Source of the DNA: CAYFQV01 sp964654185
GTDB lineage: Bacteria; Spirochaetota; Spirochaetia; DSM-27196; PWMO01
NCBI GenBank assembly: GCA_964654185.1
Contig: CAZZIE010000116.1
Span: 1-13,942 of the forward strand
Direction of reading: 5' to 3'
Length of the DNA: 13,942 nt
This document shows, piece after piece, positions 5,499 through 11,821 of this stretch (positions within the stretch are counted from its first letter, which is position 1; each line of letters starts with the position of its first letter). The notes under the pieces are model-generated. The model was not told where the DNA came from and ran no database searches. It was given only the letters and a program-made list of their open reading frames with translations. The translations under genes and the position numbers were made by a program.

Positions 5499-6204
5499 GA
5501 TCCTTCTCGCCAGCGTTGCCGGCATCCTGGTTGTCGTTGTGGCAATGGTCATCACCGCCCGCACCATGGTCGGCAACATCATCTCCGGCACCAGCCGCGA
5601 AAGCGGGCGCATTGAGCTGAGCGGCAGCCGTATCAGCGAGGAGTTTGCCCTCGAGGGTTTCGAGCGAGTCGTGACCGAGGGGGCCTGGCAAGTGGAAATC
5701 ATTCAGGACGATGCCTACGGCGTGAGCATTACGGCTGACGAAGAGGTGCTGCCGGAGCTCATTGTAGAGGAGCGTGCCGGCAGCCTCTTCCTGGACATGC
5801 CGGGGAACCTCCCGCTCGGTGGATTGGACGTCCGCGCAGAGGTGCGGATGCCCACCCTGGACCGCATTGAGACCAAGGGCGGCGCCGATGTGAGCCTGGT
5901 CGACTTCGACCTGGACACGCTCCGCATCCAGACCGAAGGTGCCGTCAACGTCGAGGGTGAAGACAGCACCATCGACATGCTCTACCTCGAGGTCGCCGGA
6001 GCGTCGAACATCGACTTCAGGAACAGCGATATCGTGAACGCCGAGCTCGCCGTCGAGGGCGCCGGCAACGTCTCCCTTAACATGGCCGGCGGCCGGTTGA
6101 ACGGGTACCTCGGCGGCGTCGGCCAGGTCAGCTACAGTGGCGAGGTCGCCCAGGAATCCGTGGAGGTTCGCGGCCTCGGCTCCGTGGAGCGGCGCGGCAA
6201 TTGA
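5482..6204 (+). CDS. DUF2807 (GIN-domain) membrane-anchored protein
   Basis: A 240-residue protein with one N-terminal transmembrane segment or uncleaved signal (about 6-33), then a repetitive beta-rich domain (about 55-235). Recurrent GGADVSL, GAVNVEG, GASNIDF and GAGNVSL turns are typical of the DUF2807/GIN beta-helix family. The domain should face outward from the cytoplasmic membrane. Family function is poorly known; it is often found with GntR and ABC transporter genes and annotated as an autotransporter adhesin head. Here it is the last gene of the operon, overlapping gntR by 17 bp, so it is probably part of the same response. Confidence 0.88.
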   Translation: MKQSSKILLASVAGILVVVVAMVITARTMVGNIISGTSRESGRIELSGSRISEEFALEGFERVVTEGAWQVEIIQDDAYGVSITADEEVLPELIVEERAGSLFLDMPGNLPLGGLDVRAEVRMPTLDRIETKGGADVSLVDFDLDTLRIQTEGAVNVEGEDSTIDMLYLEVAGASNIDFRNSDIVNAELAVEGAGNVSLNMAGGRLNGYLGGVGQVSYSGEVAQESVEVRGLGSVERRGN

Positions 6205-6232
6205 CCTTCCGGCGCCCGGTGCCAAGGCGCCC

Positions 6233-6268
6233 CGCCCGTCGACCGGCGTAACCGCCGGTCGACGGGCG
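6233..6268 (+). terminator. Perfect 15-bp hairpin after the operon
   Basis: CGCCCGTCGACCGGC and its exact complement flank a 6-nt loop (GTAACC), 28 bp after the DUF2807 stop. Stability would be very high but no T-run follows on either strand. It may end transcription, protect the mRNA 3' end, or be a REP-like palindrome. Confidence 0.55.
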
Positions 6269-6314
6269 CCGCCACAATTGGTAGCGTAGCCACGCGGCGG
6301 ACAACCGACTTCAC

Positions 6315-6320
6315 GGAGGT
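6315..6320 (+). promoter_or_regulatory. Ribosome binding site of the adenylate cyclase gene
   Basis: GGAGGT lies 4 nt before the ATG at 6325. An in-frame GTG at 6319 overlaps this site and so cannot be the start, which sets the start at 6325. Confidence 0.7.
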
Positions 6321-6324
6321 GCTC

Positions 6325-8022
6325 ATGGGTGTGGCCATTCGCCGGTCCTTCTGGCCGGTGTACGTCTCGATCATTGCCGCCGTTGCGGTGGGATCGATCT
6401 TCGTCTGGCTCTTCGAGACCTATTCTACGGTCGACTTCCAGGCAATGGCTGACTTCCTTCAGGACAATCGGGAGACCCTCGAGTCCTTCGCACAGGAACA
6501 GCGATCCGCCGAAGAGGGTGGCCCTCCCGTCGACACCAGCGCCCAGGAACGCGCCATGGAAGAGCGGTTCCGGGCACGCTTCGACGAACGAGCCTTTCAG
6601 CCCGTCCGTGGAGCCGGCGGATCCCGGCTCGTACTGCTGCACATCCTGGCCGTCGGCTTCTGGCTCGCCCCGGTCTATCGCTACGTCTATGGGAAGGATG
6701 CGTCATACACCGAGGCGGTGGAGCGCCGCATCCTCAATCTCTCTCTGGTCATCCTGGTGCTGCCGTGGATTCTCGGAGCTCTGGACCTGGCGGTGAAGAT
6801 CATCCGGCAGTACCAGGAGATCGGCACCTTCGACAGCCGAAACTACGCCGTATACATCGCCTCCTATCTCATCTTTGCCAGTCTGGTAAGCCACTTCAAT
6901 CTGAGCATTACCGGCAAGTACATTACGAGCAACGTGGCCGACCAGGTGTTTCAGGGCAACCTGCGCTACCGGATGAAGCGCGGTTTCGCCATCAGCATAT
7001 CCGGACGCGTGGTCATACTGATCGTCTCAATTGCGCTGCTTCCGCTCCTGGTCAACATCTACATTCCGATCGTCTTCAACGCCTGGATCCTGGAGGAGAT
7101 CACCACGAGTGCGAATCCGGACTGGCTCCGGCTGGGACAGATCGTGACGCCGATCTTCGTCATGATCATTGCCAACCTCTACTTCATTCTGGCCCAGGTC
7201 TTCTCGATCCTGTCGTTCCGCCGCTCAATTCAGCGGCCGATCAACACGCTCGTGGAGAGAATGGGCGCAGTGGCGAAGGGCGACCTCACCGCCCGCTCCT
7301 CGGTCCTCGCCGGGGATGAGATCGGAAAGCTCAAGGGGCACTTCAACCTGATGGTCGAAGGGCTCCAGGAGCGGGAGAAGCTCCGGGACACCTTCGGCCG
7401 CTACGTCTCCATGGAGATTGCCGAGAAGCTCATGCGCTCCGGCGAGGTGGATCTTGCCGGCGAGGAGATCGAGACTACAGTCATGTTCGCGGACATCCGC
7501 AGCTTCACCAACTTCAGCGAACGCTATCCGCCGAAGGAGCTCGTCGAGTTCCTGAACCTCTACTTCAGCTACATGGTCGAACCCATCCTGGACAATCGGG
7601 GGGTCGTCAACAAGTTCATTGGAGACTCCGTCATGGCGGTGTTCTCCCCGGTGTTCGGCGTTGAGGATCACGCCTACGCAGCGCTCCAGGCGGGGGTGGG
7701 CATGCGCGGCGCCCTGGCGGAGTTCAACAGCCTGGGCACGTACGAAGAGATCCACCACGGTGTCGGCATTCACACCGGCGTACTCGTTGCCGGAACCGTC
7801 GGCACCCGGGAGCGCATGGAGTACACCGTCATCGGCGACACCGTGAACGTGGCCTCACGCATTGAGAGTCAGACGAAGTACTTCGAAGCGGATCTCCTCG
7901 TCAGCGCCGACACGGTCATGGCCCTCAGTGACTCCGCCAGGGAGGGCTTCTCCTTTGAGCCAACGGAACCCATTGCCCTGCGGGGCAAGTCGGAGCCCAT
8001 GGTGTTGTACCGCGTACGGTAG
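6325..8022 (+). CDS. Membrane-bound class III adenylate cyclase with HAMP domain
   Basis: A 565-residue enzyme likely to make cAMP from ATP at the inner membrane. Six hydrophobic segments are visible (about 10-30, 102-121, 136-157, 173-192, 228-251 and 273-297), with an acidic external loop at 31-100. A HAMP linker (about 298-350) and a class III cyclase domain (about 383-565) follow. Catalytic residues are all present: metal-binding Asp390 (MFADIRSFT) and Asp434 (KFIGDSVMAVF), Lys430 and Asp505 that specify adenine, and Asn508/Arg512 (IGDTVNVASR) for transition-state binding. The Lys/Asp pair argues for adenylate rather than guanylate cyclase. It is separated from the upstream operon by a strong hairpin and appears monocistronic; no convincing promoter was found. 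The input signal is unknown. Confidence 0.93.
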   Translation: MGVAIRRSFWPVYVSIIAAVAVGSIFVWLFETYSTVDFQAMADFLQDNRETLESFAQEQRSAEEGGPPVDTSAQERAMEERFRARFDERAFQPVRGAGGSRLVLLHILAVGFWLAPVYRYVYGKDASYTEAVERRILNLSLVILVLPWILGALDLAVKIIRQYQEIGTFDSRNYAVYIASYLIFASLVSHFNLSITGKYITSNVADQVFQGNLRYRMKRGFAISISGRVVILIVSIALLPLLVNIYIPIVFNAWILEEITTSANPDWLRLGQIVTPIFVMIIANLYFILAQVFSILSFRRSIQRPINTLVERMGAVAKGDLTARSSVLAGDEIGKLKGHFNLMVEGLQEREKLRDTFGRYVSMEIAEKLMRSGEVDLAGEEIETTVMFADIRSFTNFSERYPPKELVEFLNLYFSYMVEPILDNRGVVNKFIGDSVMAVFSPVFGVEDHAYAALQAGVGMRGALAEFNSLGTYEEIHHGVGIHTGVLVAGTVGTRERMEYTVIGDTVNVASRIESQTKYFEADLLVSADTVMALSDSAREGFSFEPTEPIALRGKSEPMVLYRVR

Positions 8023-8039
8023 GGGCGGCGGGGTTGCGT

Positions 8040-8126
8040 TGCGAGGAGGGGCGCCCGCCGCGCCGCGTCGGTTGTTGCGGCGACGGTGTTGCCCCGCGGG
8101 GCGGTCTTGCGACACGGGGCGGTCTT
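8040..8126 (+). repeat. GC-rich convergent intergenic region with palindrome and short direct repeat
   Basis: The gap between the converging cyclase and alpha/beta-hydrolase genes holds a perfect 12-bp palindrome GCCCCGCGGGGC (8091-8102) and a 12-bp direct repeat CGGGGCGGTCTT (8097-8108 and 8115-8126, period 18). A bidirectional terminator is possible but lacks T-runs. Confidence 0.5.
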
Positions 8127-8136
8127 ACCGTCACAA

Positions 8137-9147
8137 TCACGAGGTCGAGGGGACGCTCATGAAGTGACCAAGGGCGGCCCCGGCGACTTCCCTGCCGGCC
8201 TCCTGGACGAAGTGACCGGCTCGCACCCGCAGGGGTTCCGGTGCGCCGCGGATGGTTTCCCGGAGTCGCTTCATGACCGGCGGACCGAGAAAGGGATCGC
8301 GGATACCCACGGCCATGAAGGCAGGACCGCTCCAGCTCCGTGCCAGGTGGTCCCGGGCAGCCCGGGTTACCTCTACACCCTCCATATCGGGGCGGACCAT
8401 GACCATGCGTGGAAACCGCCGCACCCCCGCCTTGTACCGGGCGTCCGGAAAGGGTGCGGCGTACGCCCGCGCCTCCGCGGCGCTCAGACCGGGGACAGCG
8501 CGGTGCATGAGCCACCCCACGCGGGGGTCGCGCTGCATGGCCATGAACCCCTTGAAACCGTAGAAGGGGACGGAGGGTGCGCGCCCCGCGGGGAGATCGG
8601 TGTTCATGATGAGAAGCCCGGTGATCCGATCCGGATACTCCATGGGCAGAGTCAAACCGATGAACCCTCCCCAGTCCTGCACCACGAGGACCACATTCCG
8701 CAGGTCCAGCGCCTCAATGAATCGCATGAGCGCTTCCCGGTGGAAATGGAAGGTGTAAACCGGGTCCTCCGCCGGCTTGTCCGAGCGGCCGAATCCGAAG
8801 AAGTCCGGTGCGACGACGCGACATCCCGCCTGGGTGAACACGGGAATCATCTTTCGATAGAGGTAGGCCCAGGTCGGCTCGCCGTGGAGGCAGAGGAAGA
8901 CCGGAGGGCTCCCGTGCCAGGGCGGCGCCGCCCACGGGCCGGCCGGCCGGGCCACCGCACTGGCCGCCTGGCCCCGCGCGTCGGCCGACCGGGATGCGGT
9001 GCTTGCCGTGGTCAGCGGGGTCGGAGCCGCATCGACGTAGTGCAACCGCAGACCCTCATAGCCTGGCAGACCCTCCAGATAGTGCGGCGCGTACGGAAAG
9101 TCGGAGAGAGAGGTGAATCGTTCGTCCGGGGTGCGTAGAATCGTCAT
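8137..9147 (-). CDS. Haloalkane dehalogenase-like alpha/beta hydrolase (HLD-I/DhlA group)
   Basis: This 336-residue protein closely follows the DhlA layout: N-terminus MTILRTPDERF, oxyanion motif HGEPTW (88-93), nucleophile in VVQDWGG (Asp158, halide-binding Trp159), cap domain (about 183-255, AYAAPFPD), catalytic acid Asp284 (GIRDPFLGP) and His312 (AGHFVQE). The triad is intact. The cap position that aligns with DhlA Trp175, the second halide-stabilising Trp, appears to be Phe201 (GFKGF), so dehalogenase activity is uncertain and another ester or epoxide substrate is possible. An Ala/Pro/Ser/Thr-rich insertion (about 41-80) precedes the oxyanion strand. The ATG at 9147 was chosen because family homology starts there; upstream ATGs at 9171 and 9267 are less likely. 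It is cytoplasmic, with no signal peptide. Confidence 0.88.
   Translation of the reverse strand: MTILRTPDERFTSLSDFPYAPHYLEGLPGYEGLRLHYVDAAPTPLTTASTASRSADARGQAASAVARPAGPWAAPPWHGSPPVFLCLHGEPTWAYLYRKMIPVFTQAGCRVVAPDFFGFGRSDKPAEDPVYTFHFHREALMRFIEALDLRNVVLVVQDWGGFIGLTLPMEYPDRITGLLIMNTDLPAGRAPSVPFYGFKGFMAMQRDPRVGWLMHRAVPGLSAAEARAYAAPFPDARYKAGVRRFPRMVMVRPDMEGVEVTRAARDHLARSWSGPAFMAVGIRDPFLGPPVMKRLRETIRGAPEPLRVRAGHFVQEAGREVAGAALGHFMSVPSTS
8908..9027 (-). other. Low-complexity insertion in the dehalogenase-like gene
   Basis: About 40 Ala/Pro/Ser/Thr/Gly-rich codons lie where DhlA-group enzymes have a short loop between the first strands and the HGEPTW motif. The reading frame is kept and the flanks align well, so this is an in-frame insertion rather than a frameshift. 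Confidence 0.75.
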
Positions 9148-9159
9148 GGTCCTATTCAG

Positions 9160-9188
9160 GATACTCCTCATCCCACGGCATGTGTCAA
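9160..9188 (-). promoter_or_regulatory. Putative promoter of the dehalogenase-like gene
   Basis: On the minus strand, a perfect TTGACA (9188-9183) is followed after 17 bp by a weak AGTATC (9165-9160); TATCCT at 9163-9158 with a 19-bp spacer is an alternative -10. Either gives a very short leader before the ATG at 9147. It overlaps the divergent DUF4405 promoter. Confidence 0.45.
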
Positions 9189-9210
9189 TTTCTATATTCT
9201 TTGATATACT
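9182..9210 (+). promoter_or_regulatory. Promoter of the DUF4405-lipoprotein pair, probably leaderless
   Basis: GTGTCA (9182-9187, four of six) is followed after 17 bp by TATACT (9205-9210, five of six), then 8 nt to the ATG at 9219. There is no Shine-Dalgarno sequence. The stretch 9181-9218 is strikingly AT-rich for this window and serves both divergent genes. Confidence 0.55.
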
Positions 9211-9218
9211 ATAATCCC

Positions 9219-9512
9219 ATGCGACGGAACACCGTGAACTACGTGATCGACCTGGGTCTGACGGCAAGCTTCGGCGTCATCCTGGTAACCGGAATCCTGC
9301 GGTACCGAGAGCTACTGCAGTTCTTTGCGCGCCGCGGCATCTACTTCGATACCGGCCCCATTACGGAGGTGCACCGCTGGGCGGGGCTCGTCCTGACCGC
9401 GCTGGTCCTGGCGCACATTGTGCTGCACTGGCGCTGGATCGTCCGCACAACGGTGGGATTGTTCCGGGGCCGCGGCGCAACGCGCACCAGGGCGGAGGAG
9501 CGCGATCAATGA
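9219..9512 (+). CDS. DUF4405 small membrane protein (cytochrome b561-like)
   Basis: A 97-residue protein with two transmembrane helices (about 9-28 and 53-74). The conserved His of DUF4405 are present: His52 in VHRW, and His66 and His70 in AHIVLHW. DUF4405 resembles heme-b-binding membrane domains, so heme binding and electron transfer are plausible but unproven. Only two helices are present, so it may act as a dimer. The ATG at 9219 was chosen over 9180 because family homology (MRRNTVNYVIDLGL) begins there and the -10 box lies 8 nt upstream. It overlaps the lipoprotein gene by ATGA, indicating coupled translation and a joint function at the membrane surface. Confidence 0.82.
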   Translation: MRRNTVNYVIDLGLTASFGVILVTGILRYRELLQFFARRGIYFDTGPITEVHRWAGLVLTALVLAHIVLHWRWIVRTTVGLFRGRGATRTRAEERDQ

Positions 9513-10498
9513 AGATGCGAAATGGTGGTGCCGGAAGCCTGGCCGCGATCGCTGCCGTGCTTGCCGCACTGCTGCTGGTCACGGGGTGCGTTGAGCTGGA
9601 GCGAGCCGAAGCGGGGGGCGACCGGGGGACTCCGCAGTCGGCGGTCGATCCCACGGCGGTTCGCGGCGGCCCCGCCGAAGGCGAGGCAACCTCCACCCGC
9701 CCGGATGAAGAGGGCAGCATTACCATTCGGGGAGTGGGCTCCTTCCGCTTTGATCCCCGTCGGGTTGATACCGTGCGAGAGGACATCTTCCGGAACGGGC
9801 ACTTCTCCGTCTTCGATATTCTGGTTCACCTCGACCGGACCGGTAGCATCGACCTGTCATATTCTTTTCATGAAAACATGAACACCCACGTGATCCGCTC
9901 CATCGACGGCGAGGGTCCGTGGTGGTACCGCATCTACTACGAGGGCGGCTGGCCCGAGGACAACAACTTCCGGATGGACCACTACCCGTACAAGGATCGC
10001 GCCTTCGTCACGCTGTTTCAGCCGAAGCCGGAGCGCCTCACGGAAATCCATGAGGTGTTTCGAGAGGAGACGGCGCGCGCCGCCCGGACCGGTGCGACCG
10101 GAGCCGACGACCAGGCTGAGGTCGTGGTCCCGCGAGTCACGATCCGTTCATGGGGAGATGTGGTCACCTTCGAGGACGTTGCGGTTCAGGCCCATGATCT
10201 GCGAAGCGATGCCCTGCAGCCGGGTACCGTCACCGCCATGGACGTCATCCTGAGCCTTGGCGATCGGGGCGAGCTCACCTACGACATCATCTGGATGGAG
10301 CGCATCGGCTTTGCCGAGGTGCAGAACTACTTCGTCGAGCGGATCAACAAGGATGCCCGGATGGGCCGTTGCGGCTTCGTCTACGAGGCCGGCCCGGAAG
10401 AGTATCGCGGGTTCCGGGGCAATCACATCCACCTTCCCTCGGACATGCGCGTGATCTACGCGCCGGAGTACGTCGAGTTCTTCTGGATCTGCGTCTAG
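9509..10498 (+). CDS. Lipoprotein with two DUF4430-like modules
   Basis: The 329-residue product has a signal sequence with lipobox LVTGC (acylated Cys27), then an acidic disordered stretch (28-68) and two similar beta-grasp-like modules (about 70-171 and 208-329). Each opens with TIRxxG, continues with a FSVFDIL/VTAMDVIL helix, and ends with an aromatic-rich strand (WWYRIYYEGGW, YVEFFWICV). The SIDGEGPWWYRIYYEGG block resembles DUF4430 domains of surface lipoproteins, but I name the family with caution. Cys288 and Cys328 in the second module could form a disulfide. The GTG/ATG choice is not in doubt because of the ATGA overlap with DUF4405. The protein should be anchored outside the cytoplasmic membrane, next to the DUF4405 partner. 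Confidence 0.75.
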   Translation: MKMRNGGAGSLAAIAAVLAALLLVTGCVELERAEAGGDRGTPQSAVDPTAVRGGPAEGEATSTRPDEEGSITIRGVGSFRFDPRRVDTVREDIFRNGHFSVFDILVHLDRTGSIDLSYSFHENMNTHVIRSIDGEGPWWYRIYYEGGWPEDNNFRMDHYPYKDRAFVTLFQPKPERLTEIHEVFREETARAARTGATGADDQAEVVVPRVTIRSWGDVVTFEDVAVQAHDLRSDALQPGTVTAMDVILSLGDRGELTYDIIWMERIGFAEVQNYFVERINKDARMGRCGFVYEAGPEEYRGFRGNHIHLPSDMRVIYAPEYVEFFWICV

Positions 10499-10518
10499 GC
10501 GGGCGGGGGCGCCCGGCC

Positions 10519-10545
10519 GGTCGCCGGTGGTGGCCGGCGGCGACC
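10519..10545 (+). terminator. Hairpin after the lipoprotein gene
   Basis: A perfect 8-bp stem GGTCGCCG/CGGCGACC with an 11-nt loop starts 20 bp past the lipoprotein stop. No T-run follows. The remainder of the gap to 10638 is GC-rich and shows nothing else recognisable. Confidence 0.4.
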
Positions 10546-10638
10546 GCGTTGAGCCGGGTACGGGCGCGGCGCTCGCTCGCGACGCCCCGCATGAGCCCCG
10601 CCGCGCGCCGGCGGTGGCCCTTCCGCGGTGTGCGGCGG

Positions 10639-10644
10639 TATCAT
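10639..10644 (+). promoter_or_regulatory. -10-like box of the DUF6062 gene
   Basis: TATCAT lies 7 nt before the ATG at 10652, the same spacing as the leaderless-type promoters in this window, and no Shine-Dalgarno sequence is present. The only -35 candidate (TGGCCC, 10615-10620) is poor. Confidence 0.4.
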
Positions 10645-10651
10645 CGACACA

Positions 10652-11536
10652 ATGAAGTACGAGCTGCAAACGATCCCCATCTGGAAGGCCTACAACAGCG
10701 GCGAGGATTGTCCATTGTGTCACCTCGAAACGAAGCTCGAAGAGGACTACCAGAGGTTCTTTCTGGGCAACTCCGTCATGGCCCCGGACATTCGCGTGGA
10801 GGTGAACGCCAGGGGCTTCTGCCGCCACCACTACCGTCTGCTCTATCGGGGTGAGAACAAGCTCGGCCTGGCGCTCCTGGCGCAGAGCCGCCTGGAGGAG
10901 CGGCGGCGCACCTTCACCCGGGTGACCCGGCAGACCGGACACGCCGGGCACGGCGGGTTTGCGCCGCTGCAGTGGATTCGCCGCCTCCTTCGCCGGGTCA
11001 GGGGCGTGGCTGCGGCTCCGGTGCCGGGATCCCCGGGGCGACTGAGTCGCGCCGGCTACGGCCCCTCACCCCGGAAAGACGAGCTGCGACGCAGTGGGGT
11101 CCCTGCAGGGGGATCGGACGGTCTCACCGACGGTCATCGAACGCCCCTTGACCGTGCAGCCGAAGAGATCGAAGCGGGGACTGAGACCTGTCTCATCTGT
11201 GATCGCCTCGAGCGCTCCCTTGCCAACTACGCCTTCTCCATCGTCTCCCTGTACAAGAAGAATCCGGAGTTCGAGAAGACCTTTCGGGAGGCTCAAGGAT
11301 TCTGCTTCCACCATCTGCCGCTCATGCTCCGGATGGCGGAGATGGTTCTGTCGGCCCGTGAACTGGACCGCTGGACTGAGGACCTCGTGGCCGCCCAGGA
11401 GCGGAGCCTCCGGGAGCTGGCAACGGACCTCGAAGAGCTGACGTCGCGCTACGATTACCGCAGCACCGAAGGAGTGACGCCGGAGTTGCGCCGGGTGCTA
11501 CCCCGGGCCCTCGCGAGGCTCGGCGGGGCTATTTAG
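10652..11536 (+). CDS. DUF6062 protein with two CxxC/GFCxHH metal-binding-like modules
   Basis: A 294-residue cytoplasmic protein matching DUF6062 in its opening (MKYELQTIPIWKAY). It is an internal duplication. Module one has CPLC (20-23) and GFCRHHY (55-61); module two has CLIC (180-183) and GFCFHHL (216-222), with near-equal spacing. Four Cys and the His pairs suggest two zinc or other metal sites. A low-complexity Arg/Gly/Pro/Ser linker (about 94-170) separates the modules. The function of the family is unknown. The ATG at 10652 was chosen because the homology starts there; 10628 is an upstream option. The last codons (TPELRRVLPRAL and on to the stop) are repeated 1,710 bp downstream, and I infer the current 3' end was supplied by an inserted element. 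Confidence 0.85.
   Translation: MKYELQTIPIWKAYNSGEDCPLCHLETKLEEDYQRFFLGNSVMAPDIRVEVNARGFCRHHYRLLYRGENKLGLALLAQSRLEERRRTFTRVTRQTGHAGHGGFAPLQWIRRLLRRVRGVAAAPVPGSPGRLSRAGYGPSPRKDELRRSGVPAGGSDGLTDGHRTPLDRAAEEIEAGTETCLICDRLERSLANYAFSIVSLYKKNPEFEKTFREAQGFCFHHLPLMLRMAEMVLSARELDRWTEDLVAAQERSLRELATDLEELTSRYDYRSTEGVTPELRRVLPRALARLGGAI
11477..11511 (+). repeat. Left att-like direct repeat (attL core), inside the DUF6062 3' end
   Basis: This 35-bp block matches 13187-13221 with one T/C difference. It encodes TPELRRVLPRAL in the DUF6062 frame. Its centre has CCGGG and CCCGG arms around a 6-nt spacer, resembling a recombinase core. Downstream of the block the copies diverge but still encode similar C-termini. 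Confidence 0.8.
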
Positions 11537-11577
11537 GGGCAGGGCAAGGCGGGGCATAGGCGGGAACACTTTCGTGG

Positions 11578-11606
11578 ACGACAACGCCGCCTACATTTGG
11601 TACGAT
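11578..11606 (+). promoter_or_regulatory. Putative promoter before the hsdM remnant
   Basis: ACGACA (11578-11583) and TACGAT (11601-11606), each four of six matches, are 17 bp apart. The ATG follows 10 nt later without a Shine-Dalgarno sequence. It may drive both the remnant and the AlbA_2 gene. Confidence 0.35.
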
Positions 11607-11616
11607 AACGCAGACT

Positions 11617-11799
11617 ATGGCGCTGAAGAAATCCCAGATCTACACCTCCCTCTGGCAGAGCTGCGACGAACTGCGGGGCGGCATGGATGCCTCGCAATAC
11701 AAGGACTACATTCTCACACTCCTCTTCCTGAAGTACGTCTCGGACAAGTACGCCGGGGAACGTGGGCTTCTTCGCGAACCGGAAGGATTCGGCTGGTGA
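11617..11799 (+). pseudogene. hsdM: Truncated type I restriction-modification methyltransferase (HsdM N-terminus)
   Basis: The 60 codons match the start of HsdM (MALKKSQIYTSLWQSCDELRG and on through KYVSDKYAG), the N-terminal helical domain that contacts the specificity subunit and DNA. Homology fades around EPEGFGW, where intact proteins read on through VPEGGSF, and a TGA follows. HsdM is normally about 500 residues or more, so the SAM-binding and NPPF catalytic parts are missing and no methylation can occur. The next gene begins 22 bp later with its own strong ribosome site, which suggests an internal deletion that left the downstream gene intact. A retained short peptide that interferes with other type I systems is conceivable but speculative. 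Confidence 0.85.
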
Positions 11800-11803
11800 A
11801 ACT

Positions 11804-11811
11804 GAAGGAGG
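11804..11811 (+). promoter_or_regulatory. Ribosome binding site of the AlbA_2/HATPase gene
   Basis: GAAGGAGG ends 10 nt before the GTG at 11822 and supports that non-ATG start. It is the strongest Shine-Dalgarno sequence in the right part of the window. Confidence 0.7.
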
Positions 11812-11821
11812 CTAGGGCCGG

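Noticed and set aside
6319..6321. GTG start for the adenylate cyclase
   Set aside because: It overlaps the GGAGGT ribosome site, which serves the ATG at 6325.
5491..6642. Minus-strand 383-codon frame opposite the DUF2807 gene
   Set aside because: No ribosome site or known motif, and it spans two genes and the strong hairpin.
8086..9138. Plus-strand 350-codon frame opposite the dehalogenase-like gene
   Set aside because: Minus strand has the full catalytic triad and DhlA-like blocks; the plus product is His/Arg/Pro-rich with no family match.
9210..9215. Perfect TATAAT just before the DUF4405 start
   Set aside because: It ends 3 nt before the ATG, so transcription would begin inside the gene; TATACT at 9205-9210 fits better.
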